Origin: VRUB01 sp046758085
GTDB lineage: Bacteria; Pseudomonadota; Gammaproteobacteria; Acidiferrobacterales; SPGG2
Assembly (NCBI GenBank): GCA_046758085.1
Contig: JBHHZP010000106.1
Location: 1 to 11,998 of the forward strand
DNA length: 11,998 nt
Reading direction: 5' to 3'
The notes below the pieces were generated by a model. The model searched no databases and had not been told where the DNA came from. It saw nothing but the letters and a program-made list of their open reading frames with translations. Both the position numbers and the translations under genes were made by a program. Positions 1-5,742 of the stretch are shown in pieces (position 1 is the first letter of the stretch; the number at the start of each line of letters is the position of its first letter).

Positions 1-2
1 AG

Positions 3-740
3 TACGCCATCAAGATTCCGTGTGTGCTTGGCCTGATCGCAACCCGTTCGTTCACTGAGAAGGTCATAGGCCTGAAAGATCTCATGGACCAGCACGAGAT
101 TCGTATTCGCAGCGGCATGCTGGCCTACGGGGCATTACAAAAGCTGCGTGCCGACGAAGCGAGCGGAGAGGTTCGCAACACATTTAACAGCCATAAGGAC
201 GACCTCGGATACGCACTGTTGCTGAAGCGCTACACGCCCAATGTAGTGGACGCGAGCGAGGATCAGATCCAGCAGGCCGTGAAAGACACCATTCCCAACG
301 TCGCGATCATGTACTGGAGCTTCCGGATTATGGTCGGGGCGGGTTTCCTCATGCTGTTTATCTTCGCCGCAGCATTTTATTTTACCGCGGTGCGCTCCGA
401 CTGGAACCAGCGCTGGTTATTCTTTCTTGCGCTCTACGCCATCCCGCTGCCGTGGATCGCGGCGGAGATGGGCTGGATCGTCGCCGAGTACGGGCGCCAA
501 CCGTGGACTATTGCCGAGGTGTTGCCCACTTTTCTGAGCAGCTCCAGTCTGGATCCGGGTGAGATCTATGTGAGCCTCGCCGCCTTCGCGCTGTTCTACT
601 CCGCGCTACTCATCATCGAGCTGTATCTTATGTTCAAGTATGCGCGTTTGGGGCCGAGCGCCTTACATACCGGGCGCTACCATTTCGAACAGGAAGCATC
701 CACGGCGGCGGCGCTGGGCACACCGGCACCTAAGGACTGA
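3..740 (+). CDS. cydA: Cytochrome bd ubiquinol oxidase subunit I, C-terminal part (5' end outside window)
   Basis: This is the C-terminal half of the haem- and quinol-binding subunit of cytochrome bd, the membrane oxidase that reduces O2 with quinol electrons at low oxygen. The frame is open from base 3, so the gene starts before the window. It follows E. coli CydA closely: the late part of the long Q-loop (GLKDLMDQHEIRIRSGM), then KRYTPNV. FRIMVG follows, with the Met (codon at 330) matching the haem b558 ligand M393. GWIVAEYGRQPW follows, with the Glu (codon at 486) matching the haem b595 ligand E445. It ends with the usual ARLGP..TGRYHFEQ tail. Three to four membrane segments are visible. 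The long Q-loop marks the bd-I (CydA-L) type. cydB starts 12 bases after the stop. Recognition is from remembered family sequences, and the match is strong throughout. Confidence 0.97.
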   Translation, partial: YAIKIPCVLGLIATRSFTEKVIGLKDLMDQHEIRIRSGMLAYGALQKLRADEASGEVRNTFNSHKDDLGYALLLKRYTPNVVDASEDQIQQAVKDTIPNVAIMYWSFRIMVGAGFLMLFIFAAAFYFTAVRSDWNQRWLFFLALYAIPLPWIAAEMGWIVAEYGRQPWTIAEVLPTFLSSSSLDPGEIYVSLAAFALFYSALLIIELYLMFKYARLGPSALHTGRYHFEQEASTAAALGTPAPKD

Positions 741-752
741 GGGAGAAACGCC

Positions 753-1889
753 ATGATCCTTGACTACGAGACCCTCAAGCTTATCTGGTGGCTGTTCGTT
801 GGTCTGCTGCTGGTCGGTTTCGTGTTGACGGCGGGGTTCGATCTCGGCGTAGGCATGCTGCTGCCCTTTCTCGGCAAAAAGGACGAGGAACGGCGCGTGA
901 TCATTAATAGCATCGGTCCGACCTGGGAGGGCAACCAGGTGTGGCTCATCCTCGGCGCCGGTGCCGTGTTCGCGGCCTGGCCGCTGGTGTATGCGGCGGC
1001 GTTCTCGGGATTCTACGCCGCCATGCTGCTGGCGCTGTTCGCGCTCATCATCCGGCCCGGTGGGTTCACCTATCGCAGCAAGCTGCCGGATCCGCGTTGG
1101 CGCATTGTGTGGGACTGGCTGCTGTTCACCGGCGCCGCTGTACCGGCGCTCATCTTCGGCGTAGCATTCGGCAACCTGCTCCAGGGCGTGCCGTTTCAGT
1201 ACGACGAAACCTTGCGGCTATCTTTCACGGGGTCGTTCCTGGCCTTGCTCAACCCATTCGCGTTGCTCGCCGGCCTCGTGAGCGTGGCAATGTTAGTGAT
1301 GCACGGCGCGGTTTATCTCACGCTGCGCACGCAGGGCGAGATCAACGCGCGTGCCACACGGGCAGCCGTCGTCTTTGGCGTGATCTTTCTGATCGCGTTT
1401 GCGCTGGCTGGTGTATGGGTGGCGCTGGGTGTCGACGGCTACCGCATCCTGTATATGCCCGATGCGAACAGCGCGTTCACGCCGCTACAAAAGAGTGTCG
1501 CCAAGGTAACGGGTGCCTGGATCACGAACTACTCGCTGTACCCCTGGACCCTGCTCGCGCCGGTCGCCGGTTTTGCCGGAGCGATCGCGGCGCTGGCGCT
1601 CCGCGCCCGGGCGGGAATGGCGCTGATGGCGAGTTCAGTCTGCGTGAGTGCGGTGGTGCTGACTGCGGGCTTTGCCATGTTTCCTTTTGTCATGCCGTCC
1701 AGCACCCGCCCGGGCCACAGCCTCACGATGTGGGACGGAGTGTCGAGCCATTTGACACTCACGTGGATGTTCTGGGCCACGGTCGTGTTCCTGCCGATCA
1801 TTATCACCTACACCATCTGGGTCTTCCGGGTGATGCGCGGCAAGCTGACCGTGGACGATGTCCGCCAACACACACATTCGATCTACTGA
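753..1889 (+). CDS. cydB: Cytochrome bd ubiquinol oxidase subunit II
   Basis: CydB is the second large integral subunit of cytochrome bd oxidase and pairs with CydA in the cytoplasmic membrane. The 378-residue length matches the family (E. coli 379). Diagnostic stretches are the N-terminal helix ending in TAGFDLGVGML (about residues 26-36), the conserved PTWEGNQVWLI loop (57-66), the IIRPGGFTYRSK segment near 100-110, and SLYPWTLLAP before the last helices. Eight to nine hydrophobic segments are visible. The ATG at 753 is preceded by GAGGGAGAAA, a good ribosome-binding site. It follows cydA by 12 bases and precedes cydX by 14, so it is co-transcribed and probably translated in step with both. 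A longer frame overlaps it from 941, but only the last 44 codons of that frame are real (cydX). Confidence 0.98.
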   Translation: MILDYETLKLIWWLFVGLLLVGFVLTAGFDLGVGMLLPFLGKKDEERRVIINSIGPTWEGNQVWLILGAGAVFAAWPLVYAAAFSGFYAAMLLALFALIIRPGGFTYRSKLPDPRWRIVWDWLLFTGAAVPALIFGVAFGNLLQGVPFQYDETLRLSFTGSFLALLNPFALLAGLVSVAMLVMHGAVYLTLRTQGEINARATRAAVVFGVIFLIAFALAGVWVALGVDGYRILYMPDANSAFTPLQKSVAKVTGAWITNYSLYPWTLLAPVAGFAGAIAALALRARAGMALMASSVCVSAVVLTAGFAMFPFVMPSSTRPGHSLTMWDGVSSHLTLTWMFWATVVFLPIIITYTIWVFRVMRGKLTVDDVRQHTHSIY

Positions 1890-1903
1890 ACGGAGAATCG
1901 ACA

Positions 1904-2038
1904 ATGTGGTACTTTACTTGGATCCTGGGAGTTCTGCTGGCCTGCGCCTTCGGCATCATCAACGTTTTGTGGCTTGAGTTGGAGCATCGCCTCGACGTGG
2001 ATGAGGCGAATCCTGACGAGCAGACATCAACGGAGTAA
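1904..2038 (+). CDS. cydX: Cytochrome bd oxidase small subunit CydX (44 aa)
   Basis: CydX is a single-helix subunit that stabilises the haems of the CydAB complex. The peptide opens MWYFTWILGVLLACAFGIIN, nearly the same as the E. coli CydX opening (MWYFAWILGTLLACSFG). An acidic cytoplasmic tail (DVDEANPDEQ) follows. At 44 residues it is slightly longer than the E. coli protein (37). The ATG at 1904 has GGAGA seven bases upstream (1892-1896). It lies 14 bases after cydB and 4 bases before the next gene, so it is the third gene of the cyd operon. It shares its frame with a long spurious frame running back through cydB, so automated callers can miss or mis-start it. Confidence 0.95.
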   Translation: MWYFTWILGVLLACAFGIINVLWLELEHRLDVDEANPDEQTSTE

Positions 2039-2042
2039 ACGC

Positions 2043-2495
2043 GTGGGGACACGGGTAAAAACCCGGCGCACGGGTGCCGGCAAGAACGCGGCACAAAAGG
2101 CGAGGCTCCGCATTAACGAAACCGGGGTTTTTCTCGTAGAGGGGTTTCAGCTCCTTGCGCTATTTGTGATCGGCGGTACCATCGTATGGGCCGCGGCCTA
2201 CGAATATGCGCACATGATTCAAGCCGGGCGTGCCTCGCTCGAGGATATCTTGTTGCTGTTTATCTATTTGGAGCTGGGCGCCATGGTCGGCATTTACTTC
2301 AAGACCGACCGCTTGCCGGTGCAGTTCCTGCTCTATATTGCTATCACCGTGCTCACACGCTTTCTCGCGATCGATATCAAGACGTTGCCCGATGAAAAGA
2401 TTCTCATCATCACGGGCGCGATCTTGCTACTAACGCTTGCGGTATTGGTGCTACGGATTGGGGGGTCACGCTTTCGCAGCGAGGAAGACGTCTGA
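2043..2495 (+). CDS. psiE: PsiE-family (phosphate-starvation-inducible E) membrane protein
   Basis: A 150-residue integral membrane protein of the PsiE family, whose biochemical role is unknown. After a basic N-terminus of about 30 residues there are four hydrophobic segments (roughly residues 33-52, 70-87, 94-111 and 121-140). The core resembles E. coli PsiE: a YLELGAMVGIYF segment, then FLLYIAITVLTRFLAIDIK and ITGAILLLTLAVLVLRI. I start it at GTG 2043 because GGAG (2032-2035) lies seven bases upstream, inside the last codons of cydX. The frame stays open back to ATG 1974, but that region is cydX. The 4-base gap to cydX implies translational coupling, so it belongs to the cyd operon, where E. 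coli has ybgE instead. A role in cytochrome bd assembly is conceivable but is inference only. No Pho-box evidence was sought, since the operon promoter lies outside the window. Confidence 0.85.
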   Translation: MGTRVKTRRTGAGKNAAQKARLRINETGVFLVEGFQLLALFVIGGTIVWAAAYEYAHMIQAGRASLEDILLLFIYLELGAMVGIYFKTDRLPVQFLLYIAITVLTRFLAIDIKTLPDEKILIITGAILLLTLAVLVLRIGGSRFRSEEDV

Positions 2496-2530
2496 GGTAG
2501 CGGTATCGCCTATCGGCGGTTATGTATTAA

Positions 2531-2780
2531 CGGGGTTCCGCCCCCGTACGACGGGTTCCTTTCTTTGCGTGCCCAAAGAAAGGAACCGAAAGAAAGGGCA
2601 CCCCGGACTCTGCGCCCCGCATGGTTACCCCACATGCGGGGTTCCCTCACTCGAAGCTTGCCTCAGTGGGTCCGGGCAAGGGACCTCCATGTCCCTGGCC
2701 CGGACGCACGGTGTCCTTACCTTGCCCCTGCGGGCCTGGGCTTCGGCTGCGCCCCTCACTCGGCTTGAGTAAGGGGGTTC
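2531..2780. repeat. Palindrome-rich interspersed repeat element (boundaries approximate)
   Basis: About 250 bases in the gap between convergent genes consist of nested hairpins. They are a CGGGG/CCCCG stem (2531-2546), a perfect 14-base palindrome (2554-2587), a perfect 9-base stem CCCCGCATG/CATGCGGGG (2615-2641, loop 9), and a two-part stem GTCCGGGC..AGGGAC / GTCCCT..GCCCGGAC (2670-2705, one mismatch). The phrase CCTCACTCG occurs twice (from about 2645 and 2754), and GGGGTTCC or GGGGGTTCC lies near both ends. Elements with a GGTTCCTTTCTTTG-type palindrome followed by GC-rich hairpins are, as I remember, scattered through many proteobacterial genomes and produce spurious open frames in annotations. 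Copy number in this genome cannot be seen from the window. Confidence 0.6.
2554..2587. repeat. Perfect 14-bp inverted repeat with 6-base loop
   Basis: GGTTCCTTTCTTTG (2554-2567) and its exact reverse complement CAAAGAAAGGAACC (2574-2587) flank the loop CGTGCC. No T-run follows on either strand, so a classical intrinsic terminator is unlikely. It could still slow or end transcription arriving from psiE, 58 bases upstream. It appears to be the signature end of the larger repeat element. Confidence 0.85.
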
Positions 2781-2893
2781 CAAAGCAAAACCAATACACC
2801 GTTTGCACAACTTATGGCAGCGCTGGGGGCTCGGCTTGCACAACAGGCTATAGTGCTCAGTCCTCCGGCCTTCTGCCTCCTCACCCCTCTCGC

Positions 2894-2956
2894 TTCACGA
2901 CTGACGGATCACGACTCACGGTTCACGGATTACGATTCACGGATCACGGATCACAG
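2894..2956. repeat. Heptamer short tandem repeat, nine units of consensus WTCACGR
   Basis: Nine consecutive 7-base units occupy 2894-2956 with no gaps. Units 4, 5, 7 and 8 are CTCACGG, TTCACGG, TTCACGG and ATCACGG; the others differ by one to three bases. The first base varies freely (T, C or A), while the core TCACG is nearly fixed. This is the pattern of short tandemly repeated repetitive sequences known from cyanobacteria and seen in some proteobacteria. It lies between the interspersed repeat and the terminator of the minus-strand cbb genes, outside any gene. Confidence 0.85.
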
Positions 2957-3009
2957 ATTGGTTTTGGCGTAGGGGCCGCTGCGAGCTTGGTGGGCTTGCG
3001 CCGAGGAGG

Positions 3010-3035
3010 AAAAAATCGGGCGCCGAAGGCGCCCG
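3010..3035 (-). terminator. Intrinsic terminator downstream of the aldolase gene
   Basis: Read on the minus strand, an 8-bp perfect stem CGGGCGCC/GGCGCCCG with loop TTC is followed by ATTTTTT. The plus-strand stem arms are 3017-3024 and 3028-3035, with the A-run at 3010-3015. It lies 76 bases past the aldolase stop codon and would end the cbbL-cbbS-rpe-fba transcript. Confidence 0.9.
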
Positions 3036-3110
3036 TCAAATAGTACCCCAAGTGAGAAGGTTGGAGGGTTAGGGGTACGTCAACTCGAATTGCAACCCCG
3101 GGGGGCCGCC

Positions 3111-4175
3111 CTAACGCACTTGCGGGTCCAGCTCCCCGGACTCATAAAGCCTGGTCAAATCCTCCAGGTTGATGGGCTTGATCTTCGACGCCTGACCAGC
3201 GCAGCCAAAAACCTCGTAGCGCGCCTTGCAGATCTCCCGCATCGCCTGGGTCGAGGCCTTCAAAAACTTCCGCGGATCGAAGTTCAACGGGTGCTCCGCC
3301 AGATGCTTGCGGACCGCCCCGGTGGAGGCCATGCGCAAATCGGTATCGATATTCACCTTGCGCACGCCGTGCCTGATGCCCTCGACGATCTCCTCCACCG
3401 GCACGCCGTAGGTCTGACCCATGTCGCCACCATAACTGTTGATTACCTCCAGCCATTCTTGCGGCACTGACGACGAGCCATGCATGACCAGATGGGTATC
3501 CGGAACGCGGCCATGAATCTCCTTAATCCGATCAATAGCAAGGATGTCGCCAGTCGGAGGACGGGAGAACTTGTAGGCGCCGTGGCTGGTGCCGATGGCG
3601 ATCGCCAGCGCGTCGACCTTGGTCTGCTTTACGAAATCCGCCGCCTGCTCGGGATCGGTGAGCAACTGCTCCTTGCTGAGCTTGCCTTCCGCACCCGATC
3701 CGTCTTCTTCGCCTGCCATGCCGGTTTCGAGTGAGCCCAGGCAACCAAGCTCGCCCTCGACAGAAACACCGCAGGTGTGTGCCATGTCGACCGCGCGTTG
3801 CGTCACCTCCACGTTGTACTCATAACTGGCGGGCGATTTCATGTCCTCCTGCAGCGACCCGTCCATCATCACCGAGGTGAACCCGAGCTGGATGGAACGC
3901 TGGCACACCGCCGGGGAGGCGCCGTGGTCCTGGTGCACGACGATCGGTATGTGCCGCCATTGCTCGACCGCAGCCTCCACCATGTGGCGCAGGAACGGGG
4001 CACCGGCATAGCTGCGAGCGCCGGCCGATGCCTGCATGATCACCGGCGAATCGGTCTCATTCGCGGCCTGCATGGTGGCCTGCACCTGCTCCATGTCGTT
4101 GATGTTGAACGCCGGCACCCCGTAGCCGTTCTCCGCGGCGTGGTCCAGCAGTTGTCTCAGCGAAATAAGCGCCAT
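3111..4175 (-). CDS. cbbA: Class II fructose-bisphosphate aldolase, Calvin-cycle subtype
   Basis: This Zn-dependent aldolase joins dihydroxyacetone phosphate to glyceraldehyde-3-phosphate or erythrose-4-phosphate, giving fructose- and sedoheptulose-bisphosphate for the Calvin cycle. The 354 residues are typical of the subtype. Visible active-site elements are VVHQDHGAS (catalytic D83, Zn ligand H84), VEGELGCLGS (E142), GTSHGAYK (Zn ligand H198) and MHGSSSVP (Zn ligand H232), then KVNIDTDLRMA for phosphate binding. The N-terminus MALISLRQLLDHAAENGYGVPAFN is that of the Calvin subtype. ATG 4175 is preceded by AGGAGGAAAG, a strong ribosome-binding site. It is the last gene of the minus-strand cluster, 110 bases after rpe and just before a terminator. 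It could also serve glycolysis or gluconeogenesis. The symbols fba and cbbA are both used. Confidence 0.95.
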   Translation of the reverse strand: MALISLRQLLDHAAENGYGVPAFNINDMEQVQATMQAANETDSPVIMQASAGARSYAGAPFLRHMVEAAVEQWRHIPIVVHQDHGASPAVCQRSIQLGFTSVMMDGSLQEDMKSPASYEYNVEVTQRAVDMAHTCGVSVEGELGCLGSLETGMAGEEDGSGAEGKLSKEQLLTDPEQAADFVKQTKVDALAIAIGTSHGAYKFSRPPTGDILAIDRIKEIHGRVPDTHLVMHGSSSVPQEWLEVINSYGGDMGQTYGVPVEEIVEGIRHGVRKVNIDTDLRMASTGAVRKHLAEHPLNFDPRKFLKASTQAMREICKARYEVFGCAGQASKIKPINLEDLTRLYESGELDPQVR

Positions 4176-4285
4176 GAACTTTCCTCCTGTCTAAATTCCT
4201 GGACGAGAACAAGCGCTATTGCGCCCGTCACCGTCGTGCCACGCCAACACCCGCGAGTCCGCTGCCCAGCCCGCGGGCCGTGTTG

Positions 4286-4975
4286 CTAGCCGGTACGGCG
4301 AGCCTCCCCGACCGACGCCAACTCCGCACGCATGGTAGCGATCGTGGCCTTGTAGTCGGACGTTCCGAAGATTGCGGACCCGGCAACGAAGGTATCGGCG
4401 CCCGCCTCGGCGATCTCGCGAATGTTATCTACCTTCACCCCGCCGTCGATCTCGAGCCGGATCGCATATCCGCTTTGATCGATAATGCGCCGTGCGTCGC
4501 GTAGCTTGTCCAGCACGTAGGGGATGAATTTCTGGCCCCCGAAGCCCGGGTTTACCGACATGAGCAGCACCATGTCGATTTTCTCGAGCACGTAGTCGAG
4601 ATGATTGAGCGGTGTTGCCGGGTTGAATACCAATCCAGGCTTGCACCCGCACTCCCGCACGAGTTGTAAGGACCGGTCGATATGTTCGGTTGCCTCGGGA
4701 TGAAACGTGATATAGGTGGCCCCGGCCTCGGCGAAGTCCGGGATAATGCGATCGACGGGTTTGACCATTAGGTGCACATCGATATCAGCGCTAATGCCAT
4801 GATCGCGCAAGGCCTTGCAGATCAAAGGCCCTATGGTGAGATTGGGGACATAGTGATTGTCCATCACGTCAAAGTGAACCATGTCCGCCCCGCCAGCAAG
4901 CACGTCTTCAACCTCCTCGCCGAGCCGCGCAAAATCCGCGGACAGAATGGAGGGTGCGATCTTATAGTCCGGCAT
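4286..4975 (-). CDS. rpe: Ribulose-phosphate 3-epimerase
   Basis: The enzyme interconverts xylulose-5-phosphate and ribulose-5-phosphate, supplying substrate for phosphoribulokinase. It is a TIM-barrel protein of 229 residues. Motifs in order are APSILSADFARLGEEV (7-22), VHFDVMDNHYVPNLTIGP (33-50; metal ligands H34 and D36), DVHLMV (66-71; H68), the SVNPGFGGQKF loop (140-150; phosphate and substrate loop) and LEIDGGV (174-180; D177). All expected metal and acid-base residues are present. I place the start at ATG 4975 because GGAGG stands nine bases upstream. An in-frame ATG at 4990 would add five residues but has no ribosome-binding site. It lies between cbbS (317 bases upstream) and the aldolase gene, matching a Calvin-cycle role. 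The long upstream gap could hold its own promoter. Confidence 0.96.
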   Translation of the reverse strand: MPDYKIAPSILSADFARLGEEVEDVLAGGADMVHFDVMDNHYVPNLTIGPLICKALRDHGISADIDVHLMVKPVDRIIPDFAEAGATYITFHPEATEHIDRSLQLVRECGCKPGLVFNPATPLNHLDYVLEKIDMVLLMSVNPGFGGQKFIPYVLDKLRDARRIIDQSGYAIRLEIDGGVKVDNIREIAEAGADTFVAGSAIFGTSDYKATIATMRAELASVGEARRTG

Positions 4976-5292
4976 GACTGTCGCCTCCATCAGTTAGCAT
5001 TGTTGCCATCGCGGGCATCATCAGTAATCACGAAATCCAGGCGTTTGCAGGCCGACACGCAGCACTACGCGAGCCACGCGGTCCTATCACTCGCCGGTGC
5101 TCGCCCTGGGCAATTGGTTGTGGGGGCAGTCGGGCATATGCTACTACCCGAGCCGGCCACACTGCGGACACTCCGCCGGACGCCCGCTGTCGTGCGACAC
5201 GCCGCCGATTTGCTGGTCTTCGGACAGCGCCCGCGACCGATCATGGTCGTGCATCTCTAGCTTTTATTTCTGCTGAACGGTGATGTTCCCGC
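4976..5292. other. Intergenic gap between cbbS and rpe, no confident gene
   Basis: These 317 bases separate cbbS from rpe. I see no strong terminator; a 5-bp stem CGACC/GGTCG at 5234-5249 has no T-run. A minus-strand frame of 36 codons (5254 to 5144) begins MHDHDRSRALSEDQQ and ends ECPQCGRLG. The CxxC pair hints at a half zinc ribbon, but no convincing ribosome-binding site precedes it. The gap sits where cbbQ often follows cbbS in form IA operons, yet I see no trace of an AAA+ ATPase. It may hold a promoter for rpe and the aldolase gene, or decayed sequence. Confidence 0.5.
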
Positions 5293-5652
5293 TCAGGCTC
5301 TGACGGGTCCGCGGCACACGACCATGGCCGTACCCTGGGACTGGGCGTATTTGTCATAGCCGATCAGGCGCACATGATGGCTCGGGTAGGCCTTATGACA
5401 GGCCTCGGCCTCCGCCAGAATCCGGTCCACATCGGTCTCTCCAAACATGGGAAGCTTCCACATGTACCAGTAATGGCCTACGGCGTTTTCTGGCTCAGTG
5501 TGCTCTATGGCAGGATTCCAACCTCTGCTCACGATGTACGCCACCTGTTTCTTAATGCGTGCCTGGTCCATGCCGGGCAAGTAAGAGAAGGTCTCGAACT
5601 TGCGGCTCGCCGGATCACCCAAACTCGATTTATAGTCCTGCGTTTCGCTCAT
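5293..5652 (-). CDS. cbbS: RuBisCO small subunit, form IA (IAq-like)
   Basis: The small subunit of form I RuBisCO caps the CbbL octamer to give L8S8. The protein has 119 residues with the hallmarks FETFSYLPGM (about 19-28), GWNPAIEH, YWYMWKLPMFGE and the C-terminal HVRLIGYDKYAQSQGTAMVVCRGP. Compared with the carboxysomal small subunit of Halothiobacillus as I remember it (..QSLKYETFSYLP..), this one has six extra residues, GDPASR, between SL and KFETFSYLP. I associate that insertion with the non-carboxysomal IAq group. ATG 5652 is preceded by GAGGTAGGTACACC. It follows cbbL by 90 bases, a spacer containing a heptamer tandem repeat. No cbbQ or cbbO follows it. Confidence 0.97.
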   Translation of the reverse strand: MSETQDYKSSLGDPASRKFETFSYLPGMDQARIKKQVAYIVSRGWNPAIEHTEPENAVGHYWYMWKLPMFGETDVDRILAEAEACHKAYPSHHVRLIGYDKYAQSQGTAMVVCRGPVRA

Positions 5653-5705
5653 GGTGTACCTACCTCAAAATGTGTTCAGTTTGTTAAAACCGTTCGCCGT
5701 TGAAA

Positions 5706-5740
5706 TTTACTTGCTACTCGTTACTAGCTACTTGCTACTG
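5706..5740 (-). repeat. Heptamer short tandem repeat between cbbL and cbbS, five units of NAGTARC
   Basis: On the coding (minus) strand, starting two bases after the cbbL stop codon, five 7-base units run without a gap: CAGTAGC, AAGTAGC, TAGTAAC, GAGTAGC, AAGTAAA. The first base is free and AGTARC is nearly fixed. The unit is the same length as in the 2894-2956 array but has a different core. Because it lies in the cbbLS transcript between the two subunit genes, it would be transcribed. No stable hairpin forms from the repeat itself. Confidence 0.85.
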
Positions 5741-5742
5741 TC

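Noticed and set aside
941..1903. Long plus-strand open frame overlapping cydB and reading into cydX
   Set aside because: Its translation is arginine-, histidine- and glycine-rich with no family resemblance and overlaps the well-supported cydB. Only the last 44 codons (1904-2038) are a gene.
2437..2772. Open frames across the palindromic element (for example one containing FLCVPKERNRKKGHPG)
   Set aside because: They are translations of an interspersed repeat. Several overlapping frames are open at once, none has a sensible ribosome-binding site, and similar spurious products are common in proteobacterial annotations.
2803..2844. Two copies of TTGCACAAC 33 bases apart
   Set aside because: Only two 9-base copies, with no surrounding similarity that I can support; possibly chance or part of the repeat-rich gap.
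2894..2956. Possible CRISPR array
   Set aside because: Units are 7 bases, adjacent and degenerate, with no spacers and no cas genes nearby.
3043..3078. Inverted repeat GTACCCC / GGGGTAC near the aldolase stop
   Set aside because: The arms are only 7 bases with a 22-base loop and no T-run; the much better terminator at 3010-3035 explains the region.
3777..4289. 170-codon plus-strand frame opposite the aldolase gene
   Set aside because: It is antisense to a strongly supported gene, has a His/Arg-rich composition and no ribosome-binding site.
5234..5249. Possible terminator or attenuator hairpin after cbbS (CGACC/GGTCG)
   Set aside because: A 5-bp stem with no T-run on the transcribed strand is too weak to call.
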